A stretch of 8,113 nt of DNA, taken from Chloroflexota bacterium (GTDB lineage: Bacteria > Chloroflexota > UBA6077 > CF-72). Within the stretch, counting starts at the first letter, position 1, and every line of letters begins with the position of its first letter. The stretch lies in contig JAFAPL010000605.1 of assembly GCA_019247135.1 (NCBI GenBank), positions 1 to 8,113 of the forward strand, written 5' to 3'. The position numbers were made by a program, and so were the translations under genes. Under the pieces are notes generated by a model. It was not told where the DNA came from. It ran no database searches and worked only from the letters and a program-made list of their open reading frames with translations. Of this stretch, positions 6,601 through 8,113 are shown in pieces.

Positions 6601-7497
6601 TTACACCAGCACGCCCGCCCTGCGTAAGGTACGCAGCAGCACATCTTCGACGTCGACGTCGCTGCGCAGCATGAGATACGTGACGCCACGACGGCGACAG
6701 AAATCGGCGGCCTCCTCGCAGTACCGACCCACCAGGCGACGGTACGCGCGCACGACGCTAGGCGTGATCGTCGCGTCCAGCGGCCACTCCGACTCGACGT
6801 CGTGCAGTCGCCATTCGCCGACGATCTCGGCGGGAGGGTCCAGTTCGTCGGGCGCCAGCACGTGCAGCAGAACGACGTCCTGGCGACGGCCGAGCAGCGC
6901 GTCGATGCCCTCCTGGTAGCCGTTCGGCGAGAGCAGGTCCGAGATGACCACGGCGAGACCGGAGCGGCGAAGCTGACGGGCATGCGAGCCAAGGGACGCG
7001 TCCAGGTCGGTGACGCCGCCGAACGTCAGGCGTTCGAGAAAGCGCCACATCGGCCAGACGCCGGCCTGGCCGTTCAGATTATGTGCCCGCTGTGTGGTGG
7101 CTCCTTCTTTGCAGGCGACCAGATCGACACGCTCGTCCTCGCGCAGAGCAACGAAGCTCAGCGCGCCCGCCAGCTGGGCGGCGAGTCGGGCTTTGGACGG
7201 GCTGCCCCAGGCCATGGAGGCGCTGGCGTCCACCAGCACCGTCAGTGCAAGATTCTCTTCCGCTCTGTAGATGCGGACGAACAGTCGCTCGAGCCGGGCG
7301 TAGGCGTTCCAGTCGATACGTCGGAAGTCGTCGCCGGCCGCGTAGGTGCGGTAGTCGGCGAACTCCACCGATGAGCCCGCGGCGCGGGAGCGCCATTGGC
7401 CGACCGTCTCACCGCTCATCACGCGGCGCCCGGCGATGCGCAGCTGCTCCAGCACGCGCAGAAACCGCGCGTCGAAGAGCGGCTGCTCCATCATCAT
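6601..7497 (-). CDS. DUF58 domain protein with vWA-like metal site
   Basis: A 298-residue soluble protein of the DUF58 family, the usual cytosolic partner encoded beside MoxR ATPases. The DUF58 core is plain: SSVEFADYRTYAAGDDFRRIDW at about 42-63, then AYARLERLFVRIYRAEE. A vWA-like fold follows with a complete MIDAS pattern: D90/S92/S94 in LVDASAS, T163 in GGVTDLD, and D187 in VVISDLL. No membrane helix is seen, unlike longer DUF58 proteins with N-terminal transmembrane segments. The gene begins with three consecutive ATG codons (7497-7489). The first overlaps the stop of the MoxR gene as ATGA, which implies translational coupling. Any of the three ATGs could be used, changing the protein by at most two residues. 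It is expected to bind or be remodelled by MoxR; this is from family knowledge, not from the sequence. Confidence 0.92.
   Translation of the reverse strand: MMMEQPLFDARFLRVLEQLRIAGRRVMSGETVGQWRSRAAGSSVEFADYRTYAAGDDFRRIDWNAYARLERLFVRIYRAEENLALTVLVDASASMAWGSPSKARLAAQLAGALSFVALREDERVDLVACKEGATTQRAHNLNGQAGVWPMWRFLERLTFGGVTDLDASLGSHARQLRRSGLAVVISDLLSPNGYQEGIDALLGRRQDVVLLHVLAPDELDPPAEIVGEWRLHDVESEWPLDATITPSVVRAYRRLVGRYCEEAADFCRRRGVTYLMLRSDVDVEDVLLRTLRRAGVLV
7494..7497 (-). promoter_or_regulatory. ATGA stop/start overlap coupling MoxR and DUF58 genes
   Basis: On the minus strand the MoxR stop TGA (7496-7494) shares two bases with the first ATG (7497-7495) of the DUF58 gene. No purine-rich Shine-Dalgarno is visible just upstream, which favours re-initiation by ribosomes that have just finished MoxR and suggests matched production of the two partners. 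Confidence 0.6.
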
Positions 7498-8113
7498 GGC
7501 CGAGGCACCGATACGCCGCTGAGGACATCTTCCAGGATGCGATCGGCGCTCACCCCGTCCGCTTGCGCCTCGAAGCCCAGAATCAGTCGATGCCGCAACG
7601 CGGCGGGCGCAACAGCCTGCAGGTCCTCACGCGCAATATTGAATCTATGCTCGAGCAGCGCCCGCACCTGGGCGCCGACCACCAGCGCCTGGAGGCCGCG
7701 CGGGCTCGCCCCGTGACGCACGTACTGCCGAACGGATTGGGGCGCAGTGGAGTCCTTCGGGTGCGTGGCGAGGATCAGTCGCACACCGTAGCGCGCCAGG
7801 TGTGGCGCCACACTGACCTCACGCGCGACGCGCATCATGCGCAGCACGTCCTCGGCAGTGGCAATCTGGCGCGGGGCGGTCTCCACCTCCAGAGGACGGA
7901 TCGTGCGCTGGAGGATGTCCTCCAGTTCGTCCGCGCGCAGAAACGGCACCAGGACCTTGAACATGAAGCGGTCGAGCTGCGCCTCCGGCAAGGGGTACGT
8001 GCCCTCCATCTCGAGCGGGTTCTGCGTCGCGAGCACGAAGAACGGTCGCGGGAGGGCGCGCGTGGTGTCGCCGGCGCTGACTGTCTGCTCCTGCATGGCC
8101 TCCAGCAACGCCG
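7494..8113 (-). CDS. MoxR-family AAA+ ATPase (partial, N-terminus beyond window)
   Basis: The C-terminal 205 or so residues of a MoxR AAA+ ATPase, first of the four operon genes visible here. Reading enters in frame with A-LLEAMQEQTVSAGDTTRALPRPFFVLATQNPLEMEGTYPLPEAQLDRFMFKV, the highly conserved MoxR stretch that follows the Walker B motif. It includes the sensor 1 asparagine (ATQNP) and the arginine-finger region (EAQLDRF). The C-terminal lid domain contains GASPRGLQALVVGAQVRALLE, with the sensor 2 arginine. Walker A and Walker B lie outside the window, so catalytic integrity cannot be judged. MoxR proteins are ATP-driven chaperone-like machines working with vWA/MIDAS proteins, and the three downstream genes provide such partners. 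The stop TGA overlaps the next start (ATGA). The TTG at 8108 is internal, not the start. Confidence 0.93.
   Translation of the reverse strand, partial: ALLEAMQEQTVSAGDTTRALPRPFFVLATQNPLEMEGTYPLPEAQLDRFMFKVLVPFLRADELEDILQRTIRPLEVETAPRQIATAEDVLRMMRVAREVSVAPHLARYGVRLILATHPKDSTAPQSVRQYVRHGASPRGLQALVVGAQVRALLEHRFNIAREDLQAVAPAALRHRLILGFEAQADGVSADRILEDVLSGVSVPRP

Noticed and set aside
6648..6663. Short GTCGAC/GACGTC-type repetition
   Set aside because: Explained by the Asp-Val run (SDVDVEDV) near the DUF58 C-terminus.
1923..8113. Phage-defence or conflict system reading of the MoxR-vWA operon
   Set aside because: MoxR-vWA pairs occur in predicted conflict systems, but here there is no nuclease, protease or other effector, and the membrane BatA-like and DUF58 partners match the ordinary envelope-type MoxR operon.

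Overview
The window is high-GC (clearly above 60% by eye), dense, bacterial chromosomal DNA with five protein genes, two of them cut by the window edges. I see no rRNA, tRNA, CRISPR array, transposase or phage gene. The gene content (a MoxR / DUF58 / BatA-like von Willebrand factor A operon ending in a large double-vWA protein, next to a CoA-transferase and an enolase-superfamily gene) and the weak Shine-Dalgarno use would fit a Chloroflexota or similar high-GC, environmental, non-model bacterium. That assignment is an inference from style, not proven.

Left part (1-1683): two divergently transcribed catabolic-type genes. A 3-oxoacid CoA-transferase subunit A gene runs leftward and off the window edge. 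A mandelate racemase/muconate lactonizing-type enolase-superfamily enzyme runs rightward. Only about 62 bp separate their preferred start codons. This gap contains an 11-bp inverted repeat with one mismatch, the best regulatory-site candidate in the window.

Middle (1684-1937): the convergent junction holds three imperfect tandem copies of a roughly 90-bp GC-rich palindromic repeat. The first two carry a strong hairpin (10-bp arms) that may act as a terminator. The third copy has lost the left arm of the hairpin. The repeat unit includes the last codons of the neighbouring minus-strand gene, so each copy carries a version of its '(G/D)DSH-stop' tail.

Right part (1923-8113): one tightly packed minus-strand operon read from right to left: MoxR-family AAA+ ATPase (C-terminal part only), DUF58 protein with a vWA-like metal site, a 612-residue BatA-like membrane vWA protein, and a 943-residue membrane protein with two vWA domains and a glutamine-amidotransferase-like domain between them. 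Junctions are a 4-bp ATGA overlap, a 3-bp gap and a 4-bp gap, so co-translation is likely. By family knowledge, MoxR ATPases act as chaperones that work with vWA/MIDAS partners. Here the predicted topology puts the vWA domains of the two large proteins outside the cytoplasmic membrane, while MoxR and DUF58 sit inside. The set therefore looks like an envelope-associated assembly or stress module with four MIDAS sites in three proteins. The general operon type is known; the details flagged below (double vWA, vicinal cysteines, cytosolic tail, repeat-encoded gene end) are what deserve attention.
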